DNA of 64,000 nt, from NCBI RefSeq assembly GCF_037977055.1, contig NZ_CP150274.1, positions 2,418,001 to 2,482,000 of the forward strand. The letters run 5' to 3'. The translations under genes were made by a program, and so were the position numbers. Each line of letters starts with the position of its first letter. Within the stretch, counting starts at the first letter, position 1. Of this stretch, positions 1 to 8,902 are shown one piece after another. Origin of the DNA: Paenibacillus sp. FSL K6-1096 (GTDB lineage Bacteria; Bacillota; Bacilli; Paenibacillales; Paenibacillaceae). The notes beneath the pieces are model-generated. The model saw only the letters and a list, made by a program, of their open reading frames with translations. It did no database searches and had not been told where the DNA came from.

Positions 1-1191
1 GAGGAATCTTCCTTTTTTGAGGACCAGCGGAATGCCCCCGATAATGAACAGGTAACGCATGTCTACAACCTTCTTCAGCTGGGCGGCGCTCCAGCCTTTG
101 TAGGTCTTGTCGCCTACTACGGCAATTCCCTGGCCTTTGCCCAGCGAAGCTACGGTGCCCTTGTTGCTGAAGGCGAACTTCTTCGGCTGCTGGCTGCGGA
201 TGGCCGCGACCAGATTATGGGCACAGCATTCCCCCTGCTGCATGGCAATCTGTGCAGTCGGAGGGTAAGGGCGTCCTTCCGGGTTAATCATGAGCGACCC
301 GTCGCCAATAATGAAGATATTCTCATGTCCCGGGGCACGCAGATATTCGTCTACCTTCACCCGGCCGCGCATCGCTTCGAAGCCGGCAGCCTCGATCAGG
401 CGGTTGCCTCGGATGCCCCCGGTCCAGATAATGGTCGAGGCCTTGATCTCTTCGCCTGTGGCGAGAACAACCCCGCCGGGCAGACATTCCTTGATGGCAA
501 CGCCCATCTTGAAGGTGACACCCTTCTTCGTCAGCACCGTCATGGCGTGTTCCACCAGTTCAGGAGCGAAGCCCGGCAATGCGGTAGGCGCAGCTTCTAT
601 ATTGTAGATATTCACCAGACTAGGGTCGACATCGAATTCTTTGCACAGTGCAGGAATCCGGTCCGCCAGCTCGGCGACGAACTCAATACCGCTGAAGCCC
701 GCTCCGCCGATGACGAAGTTGATATGCTCCTGGGCGTTGTTCTCATTCTTGTATTTGGCAAAATGATACTGGATATGCTCGCGGATCATCCGTACCGAAT
801 TAATGCTGCGGATGGTCAGCGCATATTTGTCCAGTCCTGGAATCCCGAACGTTTCCGGCTCGCCGCCAAGGGCGATGACGAGATAATCATACGACAGCGT
901 TCCATCTTCCAGGATAACCTTCTTCTGCTGGGTACGGATTTCCTGTACCGAGGATTTCACCAGGTCGATTTTGAACTCGTCGATTAATTTGGAGATCGAC
1001 ACGCGCGAATGCTCAATGCTGTCTGTGCCCGCTGCCGGCATATGCAGATGAGTCGTGAAATAATGATATTCATGGCGGTTTACCAGGGTAACATCCGCTT
1101 CATTATAGTTCAGGGCTTTCTGCAGCCGCTGGGCGGTCAAAATACCTCCATATCCCGCGCCTAGGATAACGATTTTGGGAATACTGCTCAT
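1..1191 (-). CDS. Type II NADH dehydrogenase (NDH-2), YumB/YjlD-like, 3' end outside window
   Basis: Membrane-associated, non-proton-pumping FAD enzyme that passes electrons from NADH to menaquinone. The minus-strand frame opens with ATG at 1191. It shows an FAD-binding GAGYGG at about residues 11-16, and a second NAD-binding glycine motif (IGGAGFSG) in the middle of the protein. A C-terminal IIGDGS stretch is typical of the family. About 397 residues are visible and NDH-2 is usually about 390-405, so only a few codons are probably missing beyond the left edge. It is divergent from the ferredoxin-NADP reductase gene, as yumB and yumC are neighbours in B. subtilis. Upstream, TTGTGA at 1258-1263 could be one half of a Rex site, but the second half is poor. 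Confidence 0.9.
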   Translation of the reverse strand, partial: MSSIPKIVILGAGYGGILTAQRLQKALNYNEADVTLVNRHEYHYFTTHLHMPAAGTDSIEHSRVSISKLIDEFKIDLVKSSVQEIRTQQKKVILEDGTLSYDYLVIALGGEPETFGIPGLDKYALTIRSINSVRMIREHIQYHFAKYKNENNAQEHINFVIGGAGFSGIEFVAELADRIPALCKEFDVDPSLVNIYNIEAAPTALPGFAPELVEHAMTVLTKKGVTFKMGVAIKECLPGGVVLATGEEIKASTIIWTGGIRGNRLIEAAGFEAMRGRVKVDEYLRAPGHENIFIIGDGSLMINPEGRPYPPTAQIAMQQGECCAHNLVAAIRSQQPKKFAFSNKGTVASLGKGQGIAVVGDKTYKGWSAAQLKKVVDMRYLFIIGGIPLVLKKGRFL

Positions 1192-1491
1192 GTTCCGGCT
1201 CCTTCCAACAGGTGAATCTGTCTATGTGTTATTTTTTGTAAAAAAATCAGGTTTCTTTTGTGAATTTATACACTTAAATTTATGGGAATTTCCAATAAAA
1301 CTTAAAGGATTTCTAAAATAACCATATCTATTGTAAACCTTAGTATCGTTTTAATCAAATACAATCATACAACAAAATGTCACAGTTTTCTTTGAAATCA
1401 AAGCCTTTGCAGGCGGGTGCCACTATGTTTATAATGAGTAGGTACGCTTGTATGGCAAATTGAAACTATCAACTCGGAGGTGTAATATTAC
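1192..1491. promoter_or_regulatory. Divergent intergenic region with the yumC promoter
   Basis: AT-rich 300-base gap between two divergent redox genes. For the rightward gene a -10 TATAAT lies at 1430-1435. TTGCAG, 17 bases upstream at 1407-1412, is a weak -35. The ribosome binding site GGAGGTG at about 1477-1482 precedes the GTG start. No gene or RNA was recognised here. Confidence 0.5.
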
Positions 1492-2490
1492 GTGACACTT
1501 GAGCAATCCGTTCCTATGAGCGATCTGCTTATTATAGGCGGAGGACCAGCCGGTATGTTTGCCGCTTTTTACGGCGGTATGCGCCAGGCTTCAGTAACCC
1601 TTATTGAAAGTATGCCCCAGCTCGGAGGGCAGCTTGCTGCTCTGTATCCCGAGAAATATATTTACGATGTAGCCGGCTTCCCGAAGGTTACCGGACAGGA
1701 GCTGGTCGATAACCTCTCCCGGCAGATGGAGCTGTTCCAGTCGGATATCCGTCTGGAGGAGAAGGTCGTCTCTGTCGTGAAGGAGGATGAACGCCATTTC
1801 ATCGTCACTACCGACAAAGCGGAATACCACAGCAAGGCGATCATCATTACCGCAGGCGTAGGCGCATTCGAGCCGCGCCGTCTGGAGCTTCCTGAAGCCC
1901 AGCGCTTCGAGAAGGCCAATCTGCATTATTTCGTCAGCGACCTTAATGCTTACAAGGGCAAGAAGGTGCTGATCAGCGGCGGCGGCGATTCCGCTGTGGA
2001 CTGGGCGCTGATGCTTGAGCCGATCGCTGAACAGGTCACCCTGATTCACCGCCGGGACAAATTCCGCGCGCATGAGCACAGCGTTGAGCAGCTGATGGCC
2101 TCCAAGGTCAATGTAATTACACCATCCGAGATTACCGCACTGCATGGGGAAGAGTTCATCACCAAGGTGACCCTGTCCCATATCAAGACCAAAGAAACCC
2201 AGGAGATCGAAGTAGACAGCGTAATTGTCAATTTCGGCTTTGTCTCTTCCCTCGGACCGATTGCCGAGTGGGGCATCGATATCGAAGGCAATTCCATTGT
2301 CGTAGATTCCCGCATGGAGACAAGCATTCCCGGTATCTTCGCCGCCGGCGACATCACCACTTATCCGGGCAAGCTGAAGCTGATTGCCGTCGGATTCGGA
2401 GAAGCGCCTACGGCTGTGAATAACGCCAAGGTCTATATTGACCCGGACGCGAAGCTGTCCCCGGGACACAGCAGTAACCTCAAACTCTAG
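1492..2490 (+). CDS. yumC: Ferredoxin/flavodoxin--NADP+ reductase type 2 (YumC family)
   Basis: FAD protein of the thioredoxin-reductase fold that moves electrons between NADPH and ferredoxin or flavodoxin. Residues 13-21 hold the FAD motif GGGPAG. A second dinucleotide motif, [10 protein letters not shown], lies near residues 162-171. The C-terminal AAGD segment contacts the flavin. The CxxC redox pair of true thioredoxin reductases is absent, which points to the YumC group. Its 332 residues are normal for the family. The start is GTG, chosen because GGAGGTG lies about 10 bases upstream. A stem-loop follows the stop codon. Confidence 0.93.
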   Translation: MTLEQSVPMSDLLIIGGGPAGMFAAFYGGMRQASVTLIESMPQLGGQLAALYPEKYIYDVAGFPKVTGQELVDNLSRQMELFQSDIRLEEKVVSVVKEDERHFIVTTDKAEYHSKAIIITAGVGAFEPRRLELPEAQRFEKANLHYFVSDLNAYKGKKVLISGGGDSAVDWALMLEPIAEQVTLIHRRDKFRAHEHSVEQLMASKVNVITPSEITALHGEEFITKVTLSHIKTKETQEIEVDSVIVNFGFVSSLGPIAEWGIDIEGNSIVVDSRMETSIPGIFAAGDITTYPGKLKLIAVGFGEAPTAVNNAKVYIDPDAKLSPGHSSNLKL

Positions 2491-2517
2491 CATTTACAAC
2501 CTCATTAACCACAATAA

Positions 2518-2572
2518 AAGGGTATCCTTTCAGGTTGATTCCACCTCAACTTGAAAAGATACCCTATTTGTG
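2518..2572 (+). terminator. Stem-loop after yumC
   Basis: GGGTATCCTTTCAGGTTGA pairs with TCAACTTGAAAAGATACCC around a 7-base loop, with two mismatched or wobble positions. The T-run after it is short, so termination is likely but not certain. It could also serve sda, which converges from the right. Confidence 0.6.
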
Positions 2573-2621
2573 GCTTCTTGCGGTTTGATGATGTCATTGC
2601 TGCAATATACTGCTCAGATCT

Positions 2622-2765
2622 CTAATGCAGAACCGCATCGACTGGAGAGTGTAAGTTCCGTTTGCGAATCTCAGCGAGTAAGAGAGCGATGAAATCATGC
2701 TCCAAATGCAGCTCTATTGCTCTGTGATAGGAATCCAGCAGCATCTCATCCGACAATTCAACCAT
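2622..2765 (-). CDS. sda: Sda, sporulation checkpoint inhibitor of histidine kinases
   Basis: This 47-residue protein begins MVELSDEMLLDSYHRAIELH, followed by LEHDFIALLLAEIRKRNL. The sequence and length match the Sda helical hairpin (B. subtilis Sda is 46 residues). In B. subtilis it binds KinA and blocks the phosphorelay to Spo0A when replication is initiated or blocked. The ribosome binding site GGTAGGTGA sits about 5 bases before the ATG. A sigma-A promoter (-35 at 2827-2832, -10 at 2804-2809) and several DnaA boxes lie upstream, the same arrangement known for sda in B. subtilis. The gene is very short and easily missed. Confidence 0.93.
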   Translation of the reverse strand: MVELSDEMLLDSYHRAIELHLEHDFIALLLAEIRKRNLHSPVDAVLH

Positions 2766-2803
2766 AACGTTCACCTACCTTTCCTTTATTTGGATCTAAA
2801 ACT

Positions 2804-2832
2804 ATCATAGCAAACTATCATTTTTCGAACAA
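2804..2832 (-). promoter_or_regulatory. sda promoter (sigma-A type)
   Basis: On the minus strand TTGTTC (2827-2832) and TATGAT (2804-2809) are separated by exactly 17 bases. The transcript would start about 35 bases upstream of the sda ATG. Confidence 0.7.
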
Positions 2833-2841
2833 GCGTTCTCA

Positions 2842-2941
2842 TTATCCACAACCTGCTGTGGAGATCCTGTGTATAATATGTGAGTAAGGGGTGTAAAGTC
2901 AGGAAGCACACAGTGGACTATGGGGATAACAGTTATACACA
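2842..2941. promoter_or_regulatory. DnaA-box cluster upstream of sda
   Basis: Three 9-mers fit the DnaA box TTATNCACA exactly: TTATCCACA at 2842-2850, TGTGTATAA (reverse orientation) at 2868-2876, and TTATACACA at 2933-2941. TGGGGATAA at 2921-2929 is a one-mismatch box in reverse orientation. All lie upstream of the sda -35 element, where DnaA would be placed to regulate the promoter. Confidence 0.85.
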
Positions 2942-3092
2942 GGGCCAAAACCTGACATCGCCATGCTAAAATTTTTTTAGAATGTTCATAATTGGCTGGG
3001 ATATTTACGTTGATATTACCACTGAAGTGACACAACTAAACGCAATATTAGCGCATTACTCTATTTATCGTCAAATACAAAATTTTTATTAA

Positions 3093-3755
3093 TTATTTCG
3101 GCCGGGTATTAACCTCAAGAATCCAGATTTTTCCCCGTTGATCGACAGCATAGTCAAAGCCCAGCTGGCCGATTCCCGGAAAATGCCGCTCCATCAGCTC
3201 AATACAGACCAGTGTGAGATTGCGCATCTCCGCTTTTTTGGCAGAAGTATTGATCCTCGGCAGCGATCTTCTCAGCCCGTGGCGGCAGCTCAGCATCGTT
3301 CCCCCCTTGCAGAGATTCGTAACGAACAAGCCCGGCCGCGCAACTCTCCCTACCATAGAGCGGAACTCCCAGTGATCGCCGTTCTTCACCACCTTTACCC
3401 GGTAATCAATCGGCCGCCCGGAGATCCGCGCCAGGGATATGCCCTGCTGGATCAGATACTTCCGTTTCACCTTGAACCGGTCCAGCGCCTGACGCATGGT
3501 CGTGAAATCCCTGTAGATACGCGTATTATGCATATAGGTAAAGCCGTATCCCCTCTGGTCCCGGAAAACCTTGATGACCCCGTAGCCCCCGCCGCCTACC
3601 ACAGGCTTAATCACAACATTGCCATATCGCCCCAGCATTGCGGATAATCCGGCTGCACTATATTCCCGTGTGCTCGGGATGTAACCGGCCACCCGTGAAT
3701 CGCTAAGCAGCGCCGCTGTTTTGAGCAGCTTGCTTGCCAGTTCTCTCCCCGCCAT
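3093..3755 (-). CDS. YheC/YheD-family endospore coat-associated protein (ATP-grasp fold)
   Basis: A 220-residue protein resembling the C-terminal ATP-grasp part of the YheC/YheD coat-associated family. Visible features are VIKPVVGGGGYGVIKV, a glycine-rich nucleotide loop near residues 50-65, and a C-terminal ILEVNTRPK, the metal/ATP-binding end of ATP-grasp enzymes. It is shorter than full-length YheC/D proteins (over 350 residues), so it is a single-domain version. GGAGAGGG precedes the ATG by 6 bases. The substrate is unknown. Confidence 0.75.
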   Translation of the reverse strand: MAGRELASKLLKTAALLSDSRVAGYIPSTREYSAAGLSAMLGRYGNVVIKPVVGGGGYGVIKVFRDQRGYGFTYMHNTRIYRDFTTMRQALDRFKVKRKYLIQQGISLARISGRPIDYRVKVVKNGDHWEFRSMVGRVARPGLFVTNLCKGGTMLSCRHGLRRSLPRINTSAKKAEMRNLTLVCIELMERHFPGIGQLGFDYAVDQRGKIWILEVNTRPK

Positions 3756-3963
3756 TGTTTGCCCTCTCCTTTCGCATTCCCAGCCTACCCTATACAGTAC
3801 TCACGTAAGCCTGCGCCCTCCTGTATGATTGTCCGTGGTCTAGCAGTCCACAGCAAAAAAGGGCATATGGCCGCAGGGGCCTTATGTCCCGGTATTCGCA
3901 AATTCCAAAGCTGGAAACTTCTTAAAATTCGTTGTATTATAGCCTGAAAGGGAGGGTTACCTG

Positions 3964-4173
3964 ATGGCACAGTTTTTTGAAATCCTGTATTGGCTGGCGA
4001 TGATCGGCATGTCTGTCGTACTGGCAGGAACAACGGTCCTCATCTGCGCGATTGGCTTCAAGTTCATCAAGGACCGGCGGAGATGGCTGGGTGCCGGCTG
4101 CATTGCCTTTTCCCTGGGTGCCGCTGCCCTGATTGTCTTCATGGTTAACCTGAAATTTATCCTCGCGGCCTGA
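3964..4173 (+). CDS. Small two-helix membrane protein (DUF2768-like)
   Basis: A 69-residue protein with two hydrophobic helices (about residues 6-30 and 40-66) separated by a basic turn, KFIKDRRR. Size and layout resemble the DUF2768 small membrane proteins of Bacillales, but I recognise no diagnostic motif. GGGAGGG lies about 9 bases before the ATG. It stands alone, divergent from the coat-associated ATP-grasp gene. The function is unknown. Confidence 0.65.
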   Translation: MAQFFEILYWLAMIGMSVVLAGTTVLICAIGFKFIKDRRRWLGAGCIAFSLGAAALIVFMVNLKFILAA

Positions 4174-4515
4174 AGCTTGACTCCGGCAGCAGTGGCTAAG
4201 GAAGCTGTACACACCTCCCCCGTCATTGCTGCCTCAGGCCGGTTCATTCCTCTCTTCATGCCTCTTGATTGATAGATTCACTTCCCTGCTTTATTCTATG
4301 AAAATACGGCTGCCCGGCCTGTGCAAACCGACCGCTTCATCCGCTGAGCAGGTTCCCGGCCCATGCCCGCTTTCCCGTAACCTCCGCCCTCTTCTCCTTG
4401 CTGCAAGACTTTCCAGCCCAGCTATTTTTCCATCACACAACAACTTTTTTACTCCATATCCGTAATATGTATGTACAATAATTTGGAAATACATTTTGAG
4501 AAAGGAGTTTATGTT
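4174..4515. other. Intergenic region without a recognised gene
   Basis: This 342-base stretch leads into the O-antigen-ligase-like gene. A possible -10 (TACAAT) lies at 4474-4479, inside the longest reading frame of that gene, which favours the later GTG start. I see no RNA element or conserved ORF. Confidence 0.4.
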
Positions 4516-7311
4516 GTGTCAAAACCTGTATACGGCAAACAGGCGGCGGCTGTCAAAGCGGTGGAGAAGCCTCCGGGAGCGGCTTGGGGACTCTGCGCTG
4601 CGTTCCTCCTGTTCCTGGGCTGGTCTGCTTTTCAGATCGGATTGTTCAACGGAATGACGGCGGATTTCGAGAAGCCGATTTATGTTGCCGCATTATTAAG
4701 CTGTCTGCTCCTGCTGGCCGCTGCCGTCCTCTATTTCCGAACCTTCAAGCTGGAGAGTCAGCGTGACCTGCTCACCGTAGCGGCCGTTCTGCTTCCTGTA
4801 ACCTATGCACTGTCGTTATTCGGCGCTGCTTCCCGGTATATGGCGATGAACATGCTGTTCACCCAGTTTACCTATGCCGCAGTATTCATCATCAGTATCG
4901 TTCTGCTTCGGCACAAGCGGCTGAATTCCGCCGTCCAGCATAGCGTGCTGGCCCTCGCTTACCTGATCGTCGGGTTTGGGCTATTGAACTGGCTCGGAAG
5001 CGGGGAGCTGGCCGGCAGTCTGGTGGGCTGGTTCTCAAAGACCGTAATTAACGGCATATATAACGCTGCGGTAATGACCGACTCGAACGGCCTGCGCCTG
5101 ACTTCCATTTTTCAGTATGCCAATACATATGCAGCGTTCCTGATGGCGTTTCTGTTCGTGGCCGTCTTCGCGCTGATCCGCTCCCGCAAGTGGGCTGGAC
5201 AGCTGCTGCACGGCTTCATGCTGGTGCCAATCATCGTCTCGCTGCTGCTTACCTTATCCCGTGGCGGACTCGTGCTGCTGCCGGTAGTCTTCATCCTCCT
5301 GCTGCTCTTCCTGAAGCCGGTGCAGCAGATTCTGTGGATTGTCCATCTCGCCATTGCCGGCCTGTGCTCTCTGCTGATCACAAGCCCGGTCACGCGGCTG
5401 GGCCTGGAGCTGAATACAGAGTTCACCTCGTCCGCCGCCCTCAGGGGCTGGGGCTATCTGCTGGGAGCATCAGCCTGTGCAGCCGTGCTCTGTCTGGTAG
5501 TCCAGCGTTACCTGGCGCCTTGGCTGAGCCGCAAGCTCGGCAGACTGGAAGCCCGCCGCATGAGCGGATTATGGATTCCGGCCGCGTCTGTGGCTGGCGT
5601 CGCGATCATCGCCTTCCTGTTCATCGGCACCAGTGCACGCAATATTCTCCCGGCGAATATCGGAACACGGCTGGAGAATATCAACTTCAGGCAGCATAGT
5701 GTTCTGGAGCGTTTTACCTTTTATAAGGATGCCATGAAGGTCGTCAAGGATTACCCGGTACTGGGCGCGGGCGGCGGCGGCTGGGCCACACTCTATGAGC
5801 ATTATCAGAACAACCCTTATCTCAGCCGCCAGGTGCATAACTTTTTCCTGCAATATCTGATTGAAGTCGGCATTTTAGGCTTTCTGGTGTTCATGGGCTT
5901 CATTCTATTCATCTTCTACAAGTTCAGCAGAGGCTACCTGAAACGGGAGACGGATGACTACAGCAACGGATTCTTCTATCTTATCATCGCCTTGTCGATT
6001 CTCGTTCACAGCCTGCTGGATTTCAACCTCAGTTATGCGTTCATGGGGATGCTCGTATTCCTCGCTCTTGGCGGCATGGCTGTGGCGATGGAGAGCAAGC
6101 CGCTCCGCCTTCAGTGGAACAAGCTGTGGATCAGAGCGGGCTATTTCACAGTACTCGGAGTCGGCACGGGCTACCTGCTCTTCCTGTCGCTGGGGTACAT
6201 CCGGTCAAGCTCTGAGGCTTATGCCGCCAAGAAGCTGATCCAAGTGAGCCAGTCCTATGAAGAGATCAAGGCTCCTTTGGTAAAAGCACTCAGCTCCCGC
6301 CCATACCATCCAGAGTCGGCGTTGTACCTGTCCCTGCTGGATCAGAAGGTGTATGAGCAAACTAAGAACGAGCAGTTCCTTGACGAGGCCTATACGGTAT
6401 TGACCCGTGCGCTGAAGGACGAGCCGTCCAACAAAGAGCTGCTGACCCAACTCGCCGGCTACTATGACCTGAAGGGCGAGAGTGATGCTGCCTATCAGGT
6501 TTATCTGAACAATGCGGACAAGTTTATGTGGGATATCAACTGGTATGCCGGGCTGATCAGCCGCGCTTCGCTCCTTGGACAGGAAGCTTACTCCAAGCAG
6601 GATGAGGCCGGGCAACAGACGTATTTCGCTTCCGCACTCGCTGCCTACAGACATGTAACGGACGGCATTGCCCATTTGAAAAGCCTCCCGCCCGAGCAGC
6701 TTCAGGGCCGTGAATTCTTCGTTACACCTACGATCGGCCTGAACATAGGGAGAGTACACCTCCTGTCGGGAGACAAGGACGCGGCGGCCGCTGCTGTGAA
6801 GCAGGGCTTCACGGGCGGATACGAGGATCTGACCGACAGCGGAAGCCTATGGACAACCGCCTGGTACAACGGGGTGATGGCCCGGTCGCAGGAGCTGGGA
6901 GCCGCAGCCCTGCAGCGTTCGCTGGAAGCGGCGTCCGAGGGCAAGCTGGAGCTCAAGGACCAGGAGGCGCTTAACAAGAAACGGTATTTCAAAACCGGAC
7001 TGGATGCGTATACCTACGCCATTGCAGACCGGGATGCACAGCAGCAGGGAGTCACTGTAACACCTGAAATACTGCTGAATACCGGTAAAATCCAGTATCT
7101 GTCGGAGGACATGCAGGCCGCGGAAGCCACCCTGAAGCAAGGCTTAAGCGAGGACTACAGCAACCCTGTTAACCGCGAGCTTGCCCGCTGGTTGCTTGCC
7201 GTGCAGCAGCGGATGCAGAGCGCCCAGGATCAGACGGTCTATCAGAAGCTGACCGCTGCTGACCCGGAAGAAGCGGCAAGAATTAATGAAGTGGCGGGGA
7301 TGCCTCTGTAA
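4516..7311 (+). CDS. O-antigen ligase/polymerase (Wzy/WaaL-type) membrane protein with C-terminal TPR region
   Basis: About 931 residues. The N-terminal half carries a dozen or so hydrophobic helices with a large extracytoplasmic loop containing GAGGGGW and VHNFFLQYLIEVG, the signature of the Wzy_C/O-antigen ligase family. The C-terminal 350 residues are soluble and built from TPR-like helical pairs. The family joins glycans to a lipid or protein acceptor at the outer face of the membrane. I chose GTG 4516 because AAAGGAG at 4501-4507 lies 8 bases upstream; an in-frame ATG at 4471 lacks a site and overlaps a likely -10. No other glycan genes are adjacent, so the acceptor and glycan cannot be inferred. 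Confidence 0.8.
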   Translation: MSKPVYGKQAAAVKAVEKPPGAAWGLCAAFLLFLGWSAFQIGLFNGMTADFEKPIYVAALLSCLLLLAAAVLYFRTFKLESQRDLLTVAAVLLPVTYALSLFGAASRYMAMNMLFTQFTYAAVFIISIVLLRHKRLNSAVQHSVLALAYLIVGFGLLNWLGSGELAGSLVGWFSKTVINGIYNAAVMTDSNGLRLTSIFQYANTYAAFLMAFLFVAVFALIRSRKWAGQLLHGFMLVPIIVSLLLTLSRGGLVLLPVVFILLLLFLKPVQQILWIVHLAIAGLCSLLITSPVTRLGLELNTEFTSSAALRGWGYLLGASACAAVLCLVVQRYLAPWLSRKLGRLEARRMSGLWIPAASVAGVAIIAFLFIGTSARNILPANIGTRLENINFRQHSVLERFTFYKDAMKVVKDYPVLGAGGGGWATLYEHYQNNPYLSRQVHNFFLQYLIEVGILGFLVFMGFILFIFYKFSRGYLKRETDDYSNGFFYLIIALSILVHSLLDFNLSYAFMGMLVFLALGGMAVAMESKPLRLQWNKLWIRAGYFTVLGVGTGYLLFLSLGYIRSSSEAYAAKKLIQVSQSYEEIKAPLVKALSSRPYHPESALYLSLLDQKVYEQTKNEQFLDEAYTVLTRALKDEPSNKELLTQLAGYYDLKGESDAAYQVYLNNADKFMWDINWYAGLISRASLLGQEAYSKQDEAGQQTYFASALAAYRHVTDGIAHLKSLPPEQLQGREFFVTPTIGLNIGRVHLLSGDKDAAAAAVKQGFTGGYEDLTDSGSLWTTAWYNGVMARSQELGAAALQRSLEAASEGKLELKDQEALNKKRYFKTGLDAYTYAIADRDAQQQGVTVTPEILLNTGKIQYLSEDMQAAEATLKQGLSEDYSNPVNRELARWLLAVQQRMQSAQDQTVYQKLTAADPEEAARINEVAGMPL

Positions 7312-7326
7312 CCGCCACTCGAAGAA

Positions 7327-7369
7327 CAGCAAAAAGCGCCTAGCCGTTTAAGGCAGGCGCTTTTTGCTG
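7327..7369 (+). terminator. Rho-independent terminator
   Basis: CAGCAAAAAGCGCCT pairs with AGGCGCTTTTTGCTG (one bulged base) around a short loop directly after the ligase gene. The A-rich and T-rich arms make it usable from both strands. Confidence 0.85.
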
Positions 7370-7540
7370 TGCGCTGTGTGCGGGGGGCTGAGCCGCTATA
7401 TTATGCCCATTGGCAACTGACACCTGCGCCCATGTGCCTCCTTATTTTTGCTAGTAGACCATCAGAATTAAACAAGTGATTTCATTCCATAAATGCGGTA
7501 AGAGATGAAGCTGCGTTCGTAGAGAAAAAACAGGGATAAG

Positions 7541-7722
7541 TGTATTCTGTGCAACTAAAAACAGTGAAACGGGTGGACTTCCTCTTCCAATTGTAGTCTG
7601 TACAACTAAATTTGCCCGGATTGACGAAAATCCAGCTATAGAGGCATTTTAATTGTACGAACTACATCTAAACGGAGATTTGGCGGCACATCGGACGATT
7701 TTGTTGTACGAATTGCAATTAA
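7541..7722. repeat. Nested inverted-repeat element
   Basis: Four related blocks of about 20 bases are arranged a-b-c'-d'. TGTATTCTGTGCAACTAAAA is at 7541-7560, TTGTAGTCTGTACAACTAAA at 7591-7610, its near reverse complement TTAATTGTACGAACTACA at about 7649-7666, and TTTTGTTGTACGAATTGC at about 7699-7716. The inner pair matches at 15 of 18 positions. The rest of the 7370-7784 gap shows no gene. Copy number elsewhere cannot be seen. Confidence 0.6.
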
Positions 7723-7784
7723 GCTTCCCCCTTCCACCCTAATCGGGGTGAGGTAGCCCCTCAGCAAATAGGCATTTTCCACCC

Positions 7785-8336
7785 CTACAGCCCGGCACTC
7801 GGATTCAGCCCCCTATACTCCCCCTCCAGAATCGAATATTGATAGGAGTCCATCCACTTCTCTTTATGATACATATGTCCCCGCAGATGACCCTCGTAGA
7901 TCATCCCGATCTTCTGCATCACCCGGGCCGAGCCAATATTCTCCGGGCGGCAGGTGGCATAGATGCGGTGCAGCCCAAGCGTATGGAAGCCCAAGTCCAG
8001 CAGCACAGCAGCTGCCTCGCTCGCATAGCCCTGCCCCCAGTACGACCGGTTGAAGCAGTAGCCAATCTCCCCTTGCCCTGCTCCGGTAATGTGCAGACCG
8101 CAGCCTCCGATCAGCCGCCCGTTCTCCTTCAGAACCACCGCATACTCGAAGCCCTGGCGCGGCTCCTCCTGCTGCAAATCCAGCGTATGGCGGATATATT
8201 CACGGGTATCCTCCAGTGAATTCGACCCCCATATCGAATGTGTCACTACAGCCGGATCGGACGCATACTCATGAACCTGTCCTACATCCTCTGAGGTAAA
8301 CTCTCTGATCACCAGCCGTGCGGTTTCAAATTCCAT
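7785..8336 (-). CDS. GNAT-family N-acetyltransferase (RimJ/RimL type)
   Basis: A 183-residue protein with the RimJ/RimL layout. It has an N-terminal ETARLVIREF strand, the acetyl-CoA loop WGQGYASEA near residue 105-115, and the closing strand ENIGSARVMQKIGM. It likely acetylates a protein N-terminus or a small amine; the substrate cannot be told. The start at 8336 is preceded by GGGAGG. An upstream in-frame ATG at 8369 would overlap the DinB gene and has no site. It lies 22 bases downstream of the DinB gene, so the two are probably co-transcribed. Confidence 0.88.
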   Translation of the reverse strand: MEFETARLVIREFTSEDVGQVHEYASDPAVVTHSIWGSNSLEDTREYIRHTLDLQQEEPRQGFEYAVVLKENGRLIGGCGLHITGAGQGEIGYCFNRSYWGQGYASEAAAVLLDLGFHTLGLHRIYATCRPENIGSARVMQKIGMIYEGHLRGHMYHKEKWMDSYQYSILEGEYRGLNPSAGL

Positions 8337-8358
8337 CTCCGGTTCCCTCCCTGCGTCT

Positions 8359-8838
8359 CTATCTCTCAAACAATCCTCTGCCGATCAGGTTCGCCGTCAC
8401 CGGCTGCTGGCCGATCTCCCGTGCCCATACCGAGAGCTGGCCAATATGATGAATCTCATGGGCGATCACATGCCGCATCACTTCCCCGTAGGGGTGGGGC
8501 TCGCGTTCCCCTTCATCCGTTATATCAACCATAATCCGCTCCTCCAGCTCCTCCGACCAGCCATAGACAAACGGAGCCAGCTCCGCATGGCAGCGGGCGG
8601 AGAAATCCTGCACAAGCTCCAGGCTCGCGACTTCCTCGAACGCTGGAATGTCAATGGCTCTCTCCTGAATGCCGCCGCAGATCCAGCCGTACTCAACCGC
8701 TACAATGTGATACAGCGTGGGCAGGATATAGCCTAAGCCGCCGGTGCGCGGCTTCATCAGCTCTTCCTTGTCCACCTTGCTGCACCAGTCGAACCAGTCC
8801 TTGCGCACTTGCCAGTTATACTCAAATAGCTTCTGCAT
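8359..8838 (-). CDS. DinB/YfiT-family putative metal-dependent protein
   Basis: About 159 residues forming the four-helix bundle typical of DinB-like proteins. The metal-binding histidine triad is visible at H44 (LYHIVAVEYGW), H127 and H131 (AHEIHHIGQL). Members include bacillithiol or mycothiol S-transferases and uncharacterised enzymes; which applies here is unknown. I prefer ATG 8838, which has GGAGG about 6 bases upstream, over ATG 8886. Confidence 0.85.
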   Translation of the reverse strand: MQKLFEYNWQVRKDWFDWCSKVDKEELMKPRTGGLGYILPTLYHIVAVEYGWICGGIQERAIDIPAFEEVASLELVQDFSARCHAELAPFVYGWSEELEERIMVDITDEGEREPHPYGEVMRHVIAHEIHHIGQLSVWAREIGQQPVTANLIGRGLFER

Positions 8839-8902
8839 CCGCCGCCTCCATTCTCCATATATTCCCTTACTCCATTCTTGTGTCACACTTTAACACAAAA
8901 CA

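Noticed and set aside
1591..2493. A 300-codon ORF opposite yumC
   Set aside because: It is a shadow frame; the opposite strand encodes a complete flavoprotein with two dinucleotide-binding motifs.
2805..3035. A 76-codon minus-strand ORF
   Set aside because: It runs through the DnaA boxes and the sda promoter, has no ribosome binding site, and sda itself begins downstream.
3759..3947. Small ORFs between the coat gene and the two-helix membrane protein
   Set aside because: They have weak starts, overlap each other on both strands and show no conserved pattern.
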